A DNA stretch of 64,000 nt from Benincasa hispida (lineage: Eukaryota; Streptophyta; Magnoliopsida; Cucurbitales; Cucurbitaceae): NCBI RefSeq assembly GCF_009727055.1, contig NC_052351.1:3536471-3600470 (forward strand), written 5' to 3'. The notes beneath the pieces were generated by a model. The model ran no database searches. It saw only the letters and a list, made by a program, of their open reading frames with translations, and was not told the DNA's origin. Of the stretch, positions 1-45,941 are shown in pieces. The position numbers were made by a program, and so were the translations under genes. Positions within the stretch are counted from its first letter, which is position 1, and the number at the start of each line of letters is the position of its first letter.

Positions 1-1959
1 TGAACCCCTTCTCAACCCACTCTCCACATATTCATCGCATCTTCCGTAGTGTTAACTCTTTTCTTAACTCTGCCGCATACACTTTTTTACTGCAAACAAC
101 AACCCAACAACTCTTTAATTTATTGGTTATCGCAAAGTTATCTTAAAAATTATTACCGCATATTGTTTTCCTTAGTCCCTGAGTTCGACCCTAGACTTAC
201 CAGGAAACTCAGTAGGATTTATACTTGGGTTCCACTGAGAAAACTTGTTGCACAACACATTTCCCATCATCGAAATTTCCTTTCATTATATCATCGCATA
301 AAATAATGCATCACTAGCTCAGATTCACCTGCGAATCTGTCCTTTCTACAAATTTTTAAGTTTTCAGCTCGATTCCTTTGAAGTTTCCTTTCGGCAGTCC
401 TAGCTCATAAACTATACTCACTCAGCCTTTAGAATCATCTCAATAGCACGAGTAGATTTTCTGGAATGACCATTTAAAGTCAGCCTACCTATACCTGAGG
501 CTTGCACAAGCCCATTGCCAATCCTTAGGCCATCACCTAGGCAGCCTTTACTCAACTTTGTCTAGCCATGCCACAACCTCAAGCCATGTCTTGCCTTGCA
601 CATCACGAATGCCTAGCCTCATCACATGGACCACAACTTAGCCATCTGCAAGCTCACCTAACCTCCAATGACAAGGTCATTGCCCACTAAGCTTCCTACC
701 AACGCTCATGGCATCCTATGCCTAACTCTACCCTTAGCCAAATTTCTTACTTACTAGGCTACTTCTTTTGAGTCCTACATTTTGCAATACTTTGGACCTT
801 CATCAACACTCTTTTTATTCTTCAATTTTTCCCTACAAATTAGAATTAACTCATATTTTAACCAGTTTATCAATCTAATCACATTATTAAACATACTTAA
901 GTAGGGAAAATGAAGCTCGAGGTTTATACTTACCATGAACAACTTCCTTTAATTCACCTTGTTATTGATCCATGCAAACACTTTCCGAATGAAGCAGTCA
1001 CAGTAAATGACACGAAGCCAAGCATGGATCTTACGGTGTGAACTCTTAGGGACATGAGAGCTAAAAACAATATATCATATATTAATCTCCACTGAAGTGT
1101 TCTAATAGATTGGGTATAGTTATGCATTTAGGTATATGTCAGCTAAAACATCCTAAGTCTATGTGAGTTTATCCAAGTATAACGATTATATTTGGATTTT
1201 AACCTACGATGTCTAAGTGATAAAAAAATTTTATTACCTCACATTGCTCATGCATGCTCATAAAACCAAGTTAACAACGCTTAATAGTTCGGCTATAATC
1301 CCCAAATAGCAGGTGTTTTATAAACCGTCAACTTAAGTACCTCCAACCTTAAATAGGATTATAGACCGATTGAGTTTGTAACCAGAGTTTTACAAGATAA
1401 CGACCTATTTTAACTATTAAAAGAAGTTGTTATTCGTTAACCTTAGGTGAGCATGCTTCTTATCTTTGTTATAGATTTTAAATGTCTAACCCATTTTATA
1501 ACACTTTATAAAATTATAAACATGCTATAACATACATCAAGAATTCCACATTTTAATATAACAATTATATTAAATATATGAAACTCTAAATCATGCACAC
1601 TATATATTATAACATACTTTCAACGCATGATACATGCTTCCTATAGTAGGATTTTAAATCTACATGGCATATTTTATGCACACACAAGATTTAATTTAAT
1701 TAAACATACATTCATAATGCATAAATAATTAAACACAAACTAGAATGGATTGATTTTGGCATTCTAAGTAAGCAAACAAATTAATTATTACATTAATAAT
1801 TGAAAAAGAATATCCAAAAGCCTTTGGATCGCTTGAACTAATCCGAACCAGACCCGAACCGCCCAAACTGAACTTCCAGGACTTCAAAATGGGCTTAACC
1901 GATCAAAACCTTGCTGAACCAGACCTCTAAGACCTGAACTAGTCAAATCGGTTCAGTTG
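1..1959. other. gene-free, AT-rich flank
   Basis: I see no gene here. A short open stretch at 49-306 has no recognisable domain and no plausible splice partners. The part at about 480-780 is C-rich and CA-rich compared with its surroundings; the rest is AT-rich. Much of it is probably old retrotransposon sequence to the left of the LTR at 2407, but I cannot show protein homology. Confidence 0.5.
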
Positions 1960-2406
1960 AACTGCTAGTCATTTGGCGCACACGCGAACTAGGCTAGGAT
2001 GAGCAGCATTGCAATGCTCCATCCTAGCATTGCAACACCAAGGGATAACATCTTTATTTCTGGGTTGGTTGAAGAACAGTGTTGCAATGTTGTGAGGGTA
2101 GCGTTGCAACGCTGTCTGACAAAAGCTTCAATTTTGAAATTCTACAGTTGAGCATGCTTCTGATTTTCTTCAATCACAACCTAATTGCAACTCTATTGAC
2201 TCTAATAAAATTACAGACTTTTAATCACACATCAAGGCTCATAAACAAAGAGCCAATTACAACAATTACTTGCAAATTGAAGGAAAATTTAGATGCCAAA
2301 ACCAAAATTCATCCATTTCAGCAACCATTTCATGCAACTCATGAAAAAACACTCACCATATTAAAATTAACGCAATTGAGTACTTAAAGCATGCTATGAT
2401 ACCAAT
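1960..2406 (-). mobile_element. remnant of LTR-retrotransposon internal leader with primer-binding site
   Basis: The sequence contains several copies of a motif close to GCATTGCAACGCT at about 2007-2115. At 2397-2404 it ends in TGATACCA, the complement of the TGGTATCA primer-binding site (initiator tRNA-Met) used by many Ty1-copia elements. Read on the minus strand, the order is LTR, then primer-binding site, then untranslated leader, so this is the start of the internal region of an antisense element. No gag or pol homology is visible further left, so the element is truncated or badly decayed. Confidence 0.5.
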
Positions 2407-4254
2407 TGATGGAGTTGACATGCAACAAACGGATGCAATTAAGGATCTAAGCACTCTAACTACATCAATTTTAGTTAATAGACATGCATGTTCATAGTTT
2501 TAGTATATTAGGATTTCAAGTGAATACCTTTGACGATTCTCCTAAATTGACTAGATTCACCTCGAGTTTCTTCTTCAATTTCTATAATAGACCACCACAA
2601 ATATATTTTCCACTAATCTCGGACCTTAGATTGAGTGGAAGAACTCAAATTGAGAGAGAATTAGGTATAAATTTGGGAGTTGGAGTGAATAAAGAAAACC
2701 ATAAATTTTTCTTTTTCAATTCTGATTGCATGGTCATTTTTAATCAAATAAATCTCTATTTATTTAACATTAACATACAAATAAGTGAACAGTGGAGATT
2801 GACACTCAATCTTCCACTCAATTGAGTGGATTAGGTGTAACAAAAATTGGAAAAGTTGGATTTTCCACTTTCCAATTTTAAAATCATTTTTCCTTTTACA
2901 TTAATTTCAATTTTCATAAATAAAAAATTTAAATAAAACTTTAAAAATGAATTTGAATCTTCAATTTCTAATTTAATAATGAATTTGAATCTTATATTTT
3001 AAATAAAATTAATAATAATTATTTAAATAAATAATTTAATATCAAATATTAAATTAATAAAACACCTAACCCTTACGTGAATCACTATTGATGTACTTGA
3101 TATTTAAATCAAATTTATACATTTCCATCTCTCCAATTATGTTTGAGTTGATTATTAAATGTTTGATTATATCGAATATAATAATCCAAACCCTAAACCG
3201 AATTTGAACATTTCAAATCCTCTCAACACGCTATTCTAAGGTTTAATTCTTTTACGAGCTAGTAGAGGGATCTAATGGACCTACAGATCATGAGCTCCAA
3301 CGATTTGAGATTAATTGGCTAAACTATTTAAACTGAATTAATCAATATTCGTTAACTATCGATATATATCACTATAGCTCAGTATTGCACTCTCCTCATT
3401 GTAGATATATTTCTATCCACTTGATTTAACCATAATCAGTAAGTCGATCCTTCACAGGTCGCTCGTATTCACAGCAAGGTCAAAATTACCATTTTACCCA
3501 TGTAATACATCTTGCTCATAGTCTCCATTGACCTTATAATGAACAATTGGTTTATAGTGCTACCAATAAACCGAATCCCTCTCAGCCACGAGAGGATGGG
3601 GCCGCTTTGTTCAAGACTAGGAGTCAGTACTTAAGGAAACAACCTATCTGCTAACCCTAAAATGGGTAAGAGTAAATTCCACCTTGCATAATTATGTCTC
3701 CAGCTATCTATCTGGTCTTACCCCGAAAATAAGAGGCTTATTGAGCGATGATATTGAACCACTCTCACCTATGTAGATTAAAGGATAATCCTGAATAAAC
3801 AAGAGTTCATAGTTGACTCAGGATTAAGATCAAGTTATCTTAGGTCATCAAATTGAAATAGTCAAGTTTTAACAATAAACGATCGTTATAAAGAAAAGTA
3901 ACTATTTTGTGGGCTAGTCTTATGCAAACATCTTTTGCATAAGATGTCCCCACTCCCATTTCTCCATATGAACAACTTTGAGATCACATTGTTTGTATCA
4001 ATATACAAAGCGGGCTGCATCCATAGTGTTTCAAAGATAAGGTACCCAACCTTATCCATATACTTATATACTTGATCCCCTTTTATGTATTTACATAAAG
4101 TTTAAGTATTCGTGCTATAGCCATGGGTTAGTTTATTGGAACTAAGAATGAATGAAATTCAATAACATCTTTATCGAAAGAAATCTCAATAATATTTTTA
4201 TTGTGAATAGAATGTGTTTAATGTTTACAAACTGCGAGTTTTAGGACATTCTCA
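2407..4254 (-). mobile_element. long LTR of an antisense Ty1-copia-type element
   Basis: The left edge starts with TG directly after a copia-type primer-binding site, and the right edge is near CTCA at 4251-4254, after a segment ending GAGTTTTAGGACAT. The inner part (about 3440-4130) resembles a long LTR family I remember from cucurbit genomes; this is recollection, not a search. Length is about 1.85 kb. I found no second LTR in the window, so it is either one LTR of a truncated element or a nearly solo LTR. The right boundary is approximate. Confidence 0.5.
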
Positions 4255-5790
4255 ATAGCCTATACCATCTTCGATCCCGCTTGACCGATTTCTTGATCTA
4301 TTGTCGGGAACAGGGACCTAGCGTCATTCTCAAGCCATCTGTGGAAGTAGTGTTCTGGCTAGGGTTTGGGAGTTTGCAACCATTAAAATTCTTCAGTCCA
4401 GTCTTGTCTCGCATGTCAGCAAGTATTCTAGAAAGAACGAGTTGGTTATTAGAGGAGAGAAAGCCCTCGCCCCTCAAGGTCTTAAGTGCTCGATTTCGGA
4501 ACCCACTTCATAAAATAGTGAGATGAAAACGTGTAAATTACATTAAAGTATCCTACTTTCATGCAATTTAGAGGGTTCAACAAGCAAATACGATACCATA
4601 AGAAGGAATTCCTCGTTCTTTAAAAAGAAAAGAAGAAAAAGCCCATTTTGGAACCTTTATTATCAAGTGAAAGCTAATGAAAGAAATTCCAATAAGAAAT
4701 TTAGGTGGAGCATTGTTGGTCGAAGCTGCATGGTCGAGAAGAAGAAGAAATCATGCCAGAGTTTTTCCAAAAGTTGGGCATGTGGAGGAAGAAGAAGGAA
4801 GAGTAAGGAAATCATGTGCTGAAAAGGAGTGAAAAAGAAAGGGCAAATGTGTAATTTTATGTGTCTATGACATCGGCAAAATGTTATTCGACATCTTTTC
4901 AAAAGTTGGACTATTTGCCATTTTGAGCATTTAAAATAGGTTTTTTGTGCAATTTTTCCAAAATTTAACGTCAACATCCAAGGGATTTGTTTTCTGTCGA
5001 TCAATCACGAAGGTGAAAAAGAATGACGAAACTTTAATAATTATCTTGCATACCTAGAGTGAGTAATTCCAATGCCTTCCATCATCAACAGAACCAACTG
5101 CCCATTTAATTGATGCTCACGTGGCTAGAGAGGTGGATGTACCCTTAGGATATCATTCTCCTTGATTTTGATTTATTTTAAATATTTGTACGTGTGAGTG
5201 TGCAACCTCCCATATAATGTAAATTTATGGTTTTCTTGATGTATTATTGAAAGCAATTGCCTTCTAAATGATTTATTTTTAAAATTAAATACTTAAAAAA
5301 CACACATGTATTCTTTTATACACTAGTAAAATTTTGTTTTGTCCAATCAATATCCACAATGTATTTTAAATCGATTAGAAGTATATAAAGAAAATTATGA
5401 TAATCATCCCATACATATATATTTTTGGTAGGGACAGAAATTACGAGTATATATTTTTGAAATTGTGAAATTGAAATTAAATAAAATTATATTTTTTTTT
5501 TCAATTTCTTTCATTTTGAGTTTTTTTTTTTAATTTCAAAATCTTAGGATTTTACTATTTTTTTCTTTGGAGTACCATAATTTCGACGGTAGAAAATTGA
5601 ACAATCTTTTAGATGAGATTGTATGTCAATATTATTGAATTAAGCTATTTTTTACTACAACTTAACTTTTGAATTTGTTTCAGTTTAACTTTTTTAAGTT
5701 TCAATTAAAAATAAAAACATATATATTTTTTCATTTTTTGGCAACGTGCCTGTCTTTTATCAATTATTCGTCGGAGCTAGTGGAATTCCC
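4255..5790. other. intergenic stretch, probable upstream region of the ABCC gene
   Basis: There is no supported gene. An 81-codon open frame at 4281-4526 (+) and a 113-codon one at 4663-5004 (-) show no domain I know and no splice context. Past 5200 the sequence becomes very AT-rich, with T-runs at about 5490-5530, and a TATA-like ATATATAT lies at about 5719-5726. This could be the ABCC promoter, but the transcription start cannot be fixed from sequence alone. Confidence 0.4.
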
Positions 5791-6578
5791 ACTCACGAGT
5801 GTTGTTGACCATCTTGCTCGAGCTCTGTGATGAGGCGTAATTTTAATTACTACATTGGATGTTTGCCCCTTCAATTCATTTCTTTTAATCCGTGGTTCGA
5901 ATCTTCTTCGTAAGCCGTGACGCTTGCAATTCTGTTTGTATCAAGCACAACTGCATTCATATTGTTCTGTTCTTATTTGGTTTTTCCTTTTCCTGTTTCC
6001 AGCGTTTTAAACTTCCCTCAACTCTCCAAAGAGAATTTACAAGTCGATATATGGATACACTGTAAATGCAAGTGAGTTCCTCTTGTAATCTTTTACTAAA
6101 TTATGAATCGAGATTGAAAATATTGCTTCAAGTCAGACGTTCCTTGTAATCTGCTGCTGTCCTTGCTTGGAACTTTTGCAATCAATTCATTTTGCTATAT
6201 TGAAGCTGATCGTTGACTTTGTTTGTGAAATATGGAAATGGGTATTGGATTGTTTGTACCGTTTAATCCTCAGTTGGAAAGACTCAACTAAAAATTGCAT
6301 GCTGCGGGCATTACCGTGTGGGATTATCATAATGAATATTGAACAACCATGAATTTCTTCAATGCAGTGGATTCCCGATGTTACGTTTTTTCAAATTGAA
6401 ATTCATTTCATGGGCTTTCTGGTTTGAAATTTTGAATGTAGTTTTTTCTGTTGTAGGAAACACATTGTGTGGTGAGTTGATGGTAGCACAAAACTCCCAA
6501 GCTTGTAACATTTCGAACTAGAAGAAGCAACCAGGTCTGTAACTTCCTGCTGTAGTGAATACTAGAATAGGAGGAAAT
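5791..6578 (+). promoter_or_regulatory. probable 5' leader of the ABCC gene with a leader intron
   Basis: A good donor (GCAA|GTGAGT, intron from 6072) and an acceptor preceded by a T-rich tract (TTTTTTCTGTTGTAG, intron end 6456) suggest a 385-bp intron in the leader. The exon from 6457 would then run directly into the start codon at 6579. A 13-residue upstream open frame, ATG at 6480 to TAG at 6521, would lie in the spliced leader. All of this is inference from splice signals. The transcription start is unknown, so the left edge is a guess. Confidence 0.35.
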
Positions 6579-40105
<33,527 letters not shown>

Positions 40106-40277
40106 AACCATGTTCATTAATTACTATCATTATTGTTATTATTATGGAATAGAAACCATGTTTTATTGTCTTTCTTAATTGAGAGAGAGTTATTACGATA
40201 TTACGATGTAACAATGTAGGAAGAATAGTGTTAATTGGGTAATATTCTAGATTTGTTCCCCATTTTACCCCACTTTT

Positions 40278-40283
40278 AATAAA
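40278..40283 (+). terminator. candidate poly(A) signal of the ABCC gene
   Basis: AATAAA 173 bp after the ABCC stop codon (TGA, 40103-40105), in a T-rich context. Plant poly(A) signals are loose, so other sites are possible. Confidence 0.45.
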
Positions 40284-40710
40284 CTCTATATCTATGAGTT
40301 TTTCTCTCTCGTATGAAATACATTATTATTCTAATAAAAGATTCACAAATTCGATTCTTGGAGGAGACTACATCATATTATTATTAATATTCTTCATATC
40401 AAATTTCAAAAATAGCAATTAGTTAAACGTTCGAAAATTCTTCAAAAATAGCTGCTTAGTTTTGTAATCCACAATAGGATATTCATATTTTTCATTCTTT
40501 TTGAAATAACATTTTGAAATAGAAAAAGAAGACAAAAAATTCATACATAAATGATAAATCCAAAAACCTCAATTTAAAAATATTTTTTAAAAGAAAAAAA
40601 TTGATTTTTATCCCCAAATTTTCAATAATTTTTATTTTTATCCTAAAATTTCAATTTCATCCATTATACCCTAGACTTTGACTTTAGTTTAAATTTCTAC
40701 CATTAACTTA

Positions 40711-41021
40711 GGCCCTATTTGCTAACCATTTTATTTTTTGTTTTTATTTTTGAAAATTAAGCCTATGGACAATACTCTCACCTCTAAATTTCTTCTTTTG
40801 TTAACTACTTTTTCACCAATGGTTTAAAATACCAAGCCAAATTTTGAGAACTAAAAAAAGTAGTTTTTAAAAAATTATTTTTGTTTTTTTTTTAATTTAG
40901 CTAATAATTCAACTATTGTAGTTAAGAACAATACAAATCATTGTAAGAAATGTTTATAAAATAAGCTTAATTTTTAAAAACAAAAATAAAAAATAAAAAA
41001 TCAAATGATTACTAAACGATG
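40711..41021. repeat. MITE, copy 1 (GGCCCTATTTGCTAACC family)
   Basis: The left end GGCCCTATTTGCTAACCATT is mirrored by a decayed right end (TCAAATGATTACTAAACGAT). The interior contains GACAATACTCTCACCTCTAA and AACTACTTTTTCACCAATGG, also found in the copies at 42367 and 58335. About 310 bp, no coding capacity. Confidence 0.55.
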
Positions 41022-42180
41022 TATTTGTTTTTCTAATTCATTCACTAATTTTAGCAATAAACAAAAGAATCCAATAAGGTCTTTATATATTTACTAATTT
41101 CAATAATATCAAATATTTGTACATATTTTAGTTTGGTTAATGTAGAAATTAGTAATTGAATAACTTAAGGTTTAATATTATAATACTTGATTAAATTTGA
41201 GGTGCAATTTGAGGTGCAATTTGATGAAGTTAAAAGTTCATTAATTCAATATAAATTGAAGTTTATGGTAAAAATATTATAAGTTGACAAGTGTTAGAGG
41301 AAAAAAACCCCTCAAAATAAGATGAAGAGAAACAATTAGTTATACTGTACCATCTTAATAATTGGGTCATCTTAATATTTTTAGTTTGTTGATAAGTTTA
41401 ACTTTAATTCTTATTAACTCAACTGACATATACATGTGTCAGAGACTAAGAAGCGTCTCGTTTGAATTTCCTATATTTATTGTACTAAAAAGAATTCTTC
41501 TTTAGTTTTTATGTTATATCATGTAAACATTTAACTTTTTAAATAGATACATTTTGTTGATAAATTGAATTTATATTTAAGTGATTACGTCTAAAGTTCT
41601 AATATCTACATATTATTTTGTTTCTATAACTACGAATCCATAAATCAAAATAGGATAAAGTCATTTGAAATAAATTTGCCATATATCTCTAAATTTTTAA
41701 TTATGTAATTATGTCTATATCATTAGACTTATCCGATTAAAGTTTATACTATTGAACACCTACATCCATTTATTACATAATCAATATCCACGTACTAAAT
41801 AGGTGCAACCGTAGAAATTGGAGACTAAACTTTGTAACTTAGGCTCAACTACTCCATTTTTAGCCTTTTTTTTTTCTTTCTTTGGAGGGGAAAAAAAAGA
41901 AAAAGAAAGTCAGGTAACAAAAAAAAATTACATGTGACTATGTGAGTACTTATAAGCTCAATTTTAAAAAGCATAAACGAAAAGAAAAATATTTAGGCCT
42001 AATTATTTTATTTTACAACTTCTATTTTTAAAATTTATGTTTTTTTTTTTTAGAAATTTTTATAAATAAAAAAATTCAAAAAACAAATTCTTTAATCATA
42101 GATTTTACATTTGTTAAAAGAAACACTCAAATCTTAATAAAATTATAAAATCGAGAAAAAAATAAAAAATATACATACAA

Positions 42181-42185
<5 letters not shown>

Positions 42186-42216
<31 letters not shown>
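42186..42216. repeat. (TA)n microsatellite
   Basis: About fifteen alternating AT dinucleotides without interruption. Confidence 0.9.
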
Positions 42217-42219
<3 letters not shown>

Positions 42220-42366
42220 CTTTCAAATATATATCATTAGTTTTTAAAACTTGAATTAGTTTTTAAAAACATGGCAGGAAATGGATTAGAAAACATGAAA
42301 CTTATACGTGGAAATAGTTTTTATAAGTTTAATTAAAAAAAAAAAAAAGAAAGAAAGATAATAACA

Positions 42367-42697
42367 AGATCTCATTTTGTAACCATTTGATTTTAATTTT
42401 TTATTTTTGAAATTTAAGCATGTAACAGTACACCCCTCACATCTCTGAGTTATTTATTTTGTTATCTACTTTTTACCAATATTTTCAAAAGATGAAGCCA
42501 CGTTTTGAAAAAAAAAATATATATTTTCAATCTAGCTAAGAATCCAACTACTTTACTTAGAAAACATGAAAATTGTGGTAAAAAACTCAAGAGTAAACAA
42601 GCATGGTTTTAAAAAATAAAAACGAAATGATTAAAAATCAAGAGTAAACAAGCATAGTTTTTAAAAATAAAAATAAAATGGTTACCAAATGAGATTT
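42367..42697. repeat. MITE, copy 2
   Basis: The ends GATCTCATTTTGTAACCATT and AATGGTTACCAAATGAGATT are reverse complements at 18 of 20 positions. The interior shares ACAGTACACCCCTCACATCT and TTTTACCAATATTTTCAAAA-type phrases with copies 1 and 3. This copy has the best preserved terminal inverted repeats of the three. Confidence 0.65.
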
Positions 42698-42948
42698 AAA
42701 TGACTACCAGTCGAGGCCTTAAAAGCTTAATCTTTAAAAATAAATAAATAAATACTTCTAAAAAGATACTGAATAATGAAAACAAAATATTTTGGACTTT
42801 TTTTTTAATAGACAACCTTTTCTCAATGTCTACACGAAATTTGGCTCACTTTTTAAAGCACACATCTATAACTTTTTACTTTTGTTATTATAGGGTGAAA
42901 TTACGTGATGGGACCCATTTGTGTGTGTGAGATACTTGTTAGATAATA

Positions 42949-43018
42949 TGGTATTAAATTTATTTTTACCCGTCAACTTAAGGTTTTAGGTCAATGGATG
43001 ATTTAAGATGATATCAGA
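42949..43018 (+). mobile_element. TRIM terminal-repeat fragment
   Basis: TGTTAGATAATATGGTATTA, then AAATTTATTTTTACC, then TTTTAGGTCAATGGATGATT and TAAGATGATATCAGA, which follows the order of the TRIM terminal repeat plus primer-binding site at 61589-61673. Only one end is visible here; the rest of the element and its second terminal repeat are missing or decayed. Confidence 0.5.
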
Positions 43019-44221
43019 ATAAATTTATTCAAGTGCATGGGTGGAGCCACGTAAGGGCTAAGGGGGCACGTGCCCCTGTGCCCTCCCCCAATTTATCACT
43101 CTTTTGCATTTTTAATATAAATTACAAAGTAATATATATATAAAGAGGTATCATCTTATTTGTTGGTTTTACATTCATATTTACTTGTATAGGTTTTCAA
43201 AATTAATTTCAAAGTTCAAACAAAGAGATTATTTGTTGTCACCCGTTTGGATATACGAACTCAAGAAGTAAGTTTTAAAACCTTCTTAGACTTTAAGTTT
43301 TTATGCCTTTAAATCTATACAATAGAATGTGATATTCTTATTATCGGTACTTTTGTATGTTAATTCAAACTCAATATGGAGAGATGTTATAAAAGAAAAA
43401 CAACAATGGAGACTATAGATGTATCATCTTTAAAGAAAAAAAAAAGTTTTGAATCCTAATCAATCTTACACATAAATCAATATAGAAAAACTACATGCAA
43501 ATCCTGATCTAAAAATCAAAATTTATAACTATAATTATAATATTTGAGATCAAGTTCGTATAGCACATTTATCGAAAATTTATTGTTGGCCTCGAAATCA
43601 TACTTTTCCATTTCAGAATTTTGGTACAAAGTCAAGATAATTTAATATAGTTTGGTTAATTGAACATTCTAATTAGTTAGAATTAAACATTTGAAAGGTC
43701 ACTGCATTTTGTTTATATTACTATCTATTCAAATCAAAAGTAAGTGAAGAGTCCAGAATCAAGATAGATTTTAAGACATGAAAACTCATAGAGGATAATT
43801 GTAATGTAATAAATTAGTTAATGTATGAAATTATGAACATTTTTTTTTTATATTTTTTTATAATTTTTTTTTTATTAGACTTATATATATAGTACTTCTT
43901 ATATAAAATCTCTTACTCCACCACTATTGAAGAAGTCTTATGTTCAAATGTTCGAAATCTTATGTTCAAAGGTTCAGCTCGACTTGGATTAATATTGATT
44001 TTCACTTCTGCATGAATATATTCTCGCTCTCATTAATGTTGCTCCTCAAACTCATGCAACTAAACTTTTGGAGGGAGAGTCAAATTATACTTGGGCTCGT
44101 TATAAAATTTACAAAATATGGAGAGTATTTACGGAAGGAAAGTAAATTTTCATAGATCGGAATAAATATTTAATATCAATATCATCAATTATTTGTTGTG
44201 AAAAAAAAAGTGGGAAAGAGG

Positions 44222-44544
44222 GAAAATATATACATAAATCGCTGCCCGCCCGCCCTCGTCTTCCCTCCCTTTTCTGCCTCGATACATAGCTGCAGCCCTC
44301 TTCCCTTTCCTGCCAATCCCACTTCCCTTCTGTCGGTCGCCATTTCCCTCTCTCGTTCTCTGTAAGCTCTGAATCTCCTCCTCTTCATCTCCATCTCTTT
44401 CTCTCGTGCTCGTGAATCATCTCTACATACCCATCTCTCGCTCGTACCGTAGCTTGGATTTCTCGAGGGTTTCTGCCTGCATTTGCCTCTGTTTCAGCTT
44501 CCACAACTTGTATGATCTTGCACCCTCCCAGTTCTCCGACACCA
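44222..44544 (+). promoter_or_regulatory. SPT16 core promoter and first (non-coding) exon
   Basis: A TATA-like AAATATATACATAAAT lies at 44223-44238, followed about 25 bp later by a strongly pyrimidine-rich leader (44250-44420, CCCTC/CTCTC runs) typical of plant housekeeping genes. The leader ends at a good donor, ACACCAG|GTACG, at 44544/44545. The start of transcription is inferred to be near 44255-44270. Confidence 0.6.
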
Positions 44545-45920
44545 GGTACGATTTTCTACTTTAAATAAACCCTCTCGATGTTTCAAGAAAAGGCATGTGG
44601 GGTTGTGTGATTTTATTCAGATTGAACTCTCCGCATCGGCTGTGTTCTTTTTGCGACTTTAATTAGATTGCAATATGTCTTATTGTTTTCCTTTTTCAAC
44701 TAAGAAACCCTACTTTTCGTTGATTTCTGGAAAGTTACGGAGCTATAGCTTCATCAAGATACGAAATTAGACGCAATTTCGAGATGTTCGCTCTAGAACC
44801 AAACCCTAGAACTGGGAAATTGCATTTCAACTGAAATTAATGCTGGTGGAAGAATAATAACACAATTATTTTGATGAAGTATACCAAGAAGCCGCATTGA
44901 CGATAATATCAAATCTATCCAACCTAGGAGCTTGTTTGTCTTCAATAGGCATGGATTCCTTTTCAACCAATATCGCACAACTTTGGGTCAACCACATTTA
45001 TCCGTAGATTTTTCACCTTTTGAATCACCTAGTTGCCAGTTTCGTCCGGTTGGTTTGGTAGTTTGAGGGGTTGGGCTTTTGTGGGAAGTTCAGGCAGTTT
45101 GAGGTTATGTTGGTAGGCCTGTGCTACACATTATTACTATAAAATTATCATCTAAATGCAATTTTCTTACCAAATATGTGGGGTGGACATTGAGAACGTT
45201 CAGTTGAGTTTTAGATTTACACCTAACTTAAGTGTGAATTGAGATTTTATCATTGAAGCCTTGCTAATTTTCTTTAGTCCTTTCCCCCCTTATCATAGGG
45301 CATCTATTAGTTTTTTCATTAATTCATACGATCATTGTGTTAGAAGTTAGAAGTTAGACTGTTGATTTTGAAAATGTACAACGTGCAGATTGTGAGTACT
45401 CTAGGATCAATTTTTAAACTTATTTGTTCAGTTATGGAGTAATTGTTTGATCCTTCTCAAGGAAGTCAGGTCATAAAGACTGGAAACTTTCAACTTGCAT
45501 TTAAAAATTTGTTTGTGTATTTGAGATCTTGAGATGGATATTATAGGTGAGGCTTTGAAGTTTAAACCAAGGAAAATTATTGTCTATGGAACATCATGAG
45601 GAAGCATTTTTATGCCAATCTCTTTTTTGTCATTAGCTCTTCTGAATTTTGTTGTGTTTCCTGATACCGAAGATATAGCTCAGCCCGAAATGTAAACTTT
45701 CATTGTAAACGTTTTATGCTTGGTTCATGGGTCAAAGTGAAATCACAACTCTATTTTTGTAAATGAAGGTGTAGCCCTAACTATTAATCCAATATTATTT
45801 TGAGTTTTATTTTATTCTCGACTGTTCTATGATTTTTTTCCTTGTTTTGTTGAACTCCCCGACGATTATTATTATTATTTTTGGCTTATTCATCTTGTTC
45901 GGGGTTTTATTGGTCAACAG
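44545..45920 (+). other. intron in the SPT16 5' leader
   Basis: 1376 bp with GT at 44545 and AG at 45919-45920 (GGTCAACAG). The next exon carries 21 non-coding bases before the start codon. A T-rich body supports the call. Long leader introns are frequent in constitutive plant genes and can raise expression; that role here is inference. Confidence 0.6.
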
Positions 45921-45941
45921 TGTTGTGGCTCTGTAATCTCT

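Larger units (their letters stand above)
40284..44221. other. intergenic AT-rich DNA between ABCC and SPT16
   Basis: No gene is supported. It contains two related MITE copies, a (TA)n run, a TRIM-like fragment at about 42949 and, at 43030-43085, a GC-richer motif (GTGGAGCCACG, GGGGGCACGTGCCCC) with palindromic character that resembles a recurring plant transposon fragment. The open stretch at 43940-44155 lies in the SPT16 upstream region and has no recognisable product. Confidence 0.6.

Noticed and set aside
4281..4526. 81-codon open frame right after the LTR
   Set aside because: No recognisable domain, no splice partners, and it lies in apparently decayed repeat sequence.
4663..5004. 113-codon open frame on the minus strand
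   Set aside because: Composition is hydrophobic and Phe/Leu-rich from A/G-rich + strand sequence; no motif or neighbouring exon supports it.
5870..5910. GTGGTTCGAATCTTC, tRNA T-loop-like word
   Set aside because: No matching acceptor stem, D-arm or anticodon arm could be drawn around it.
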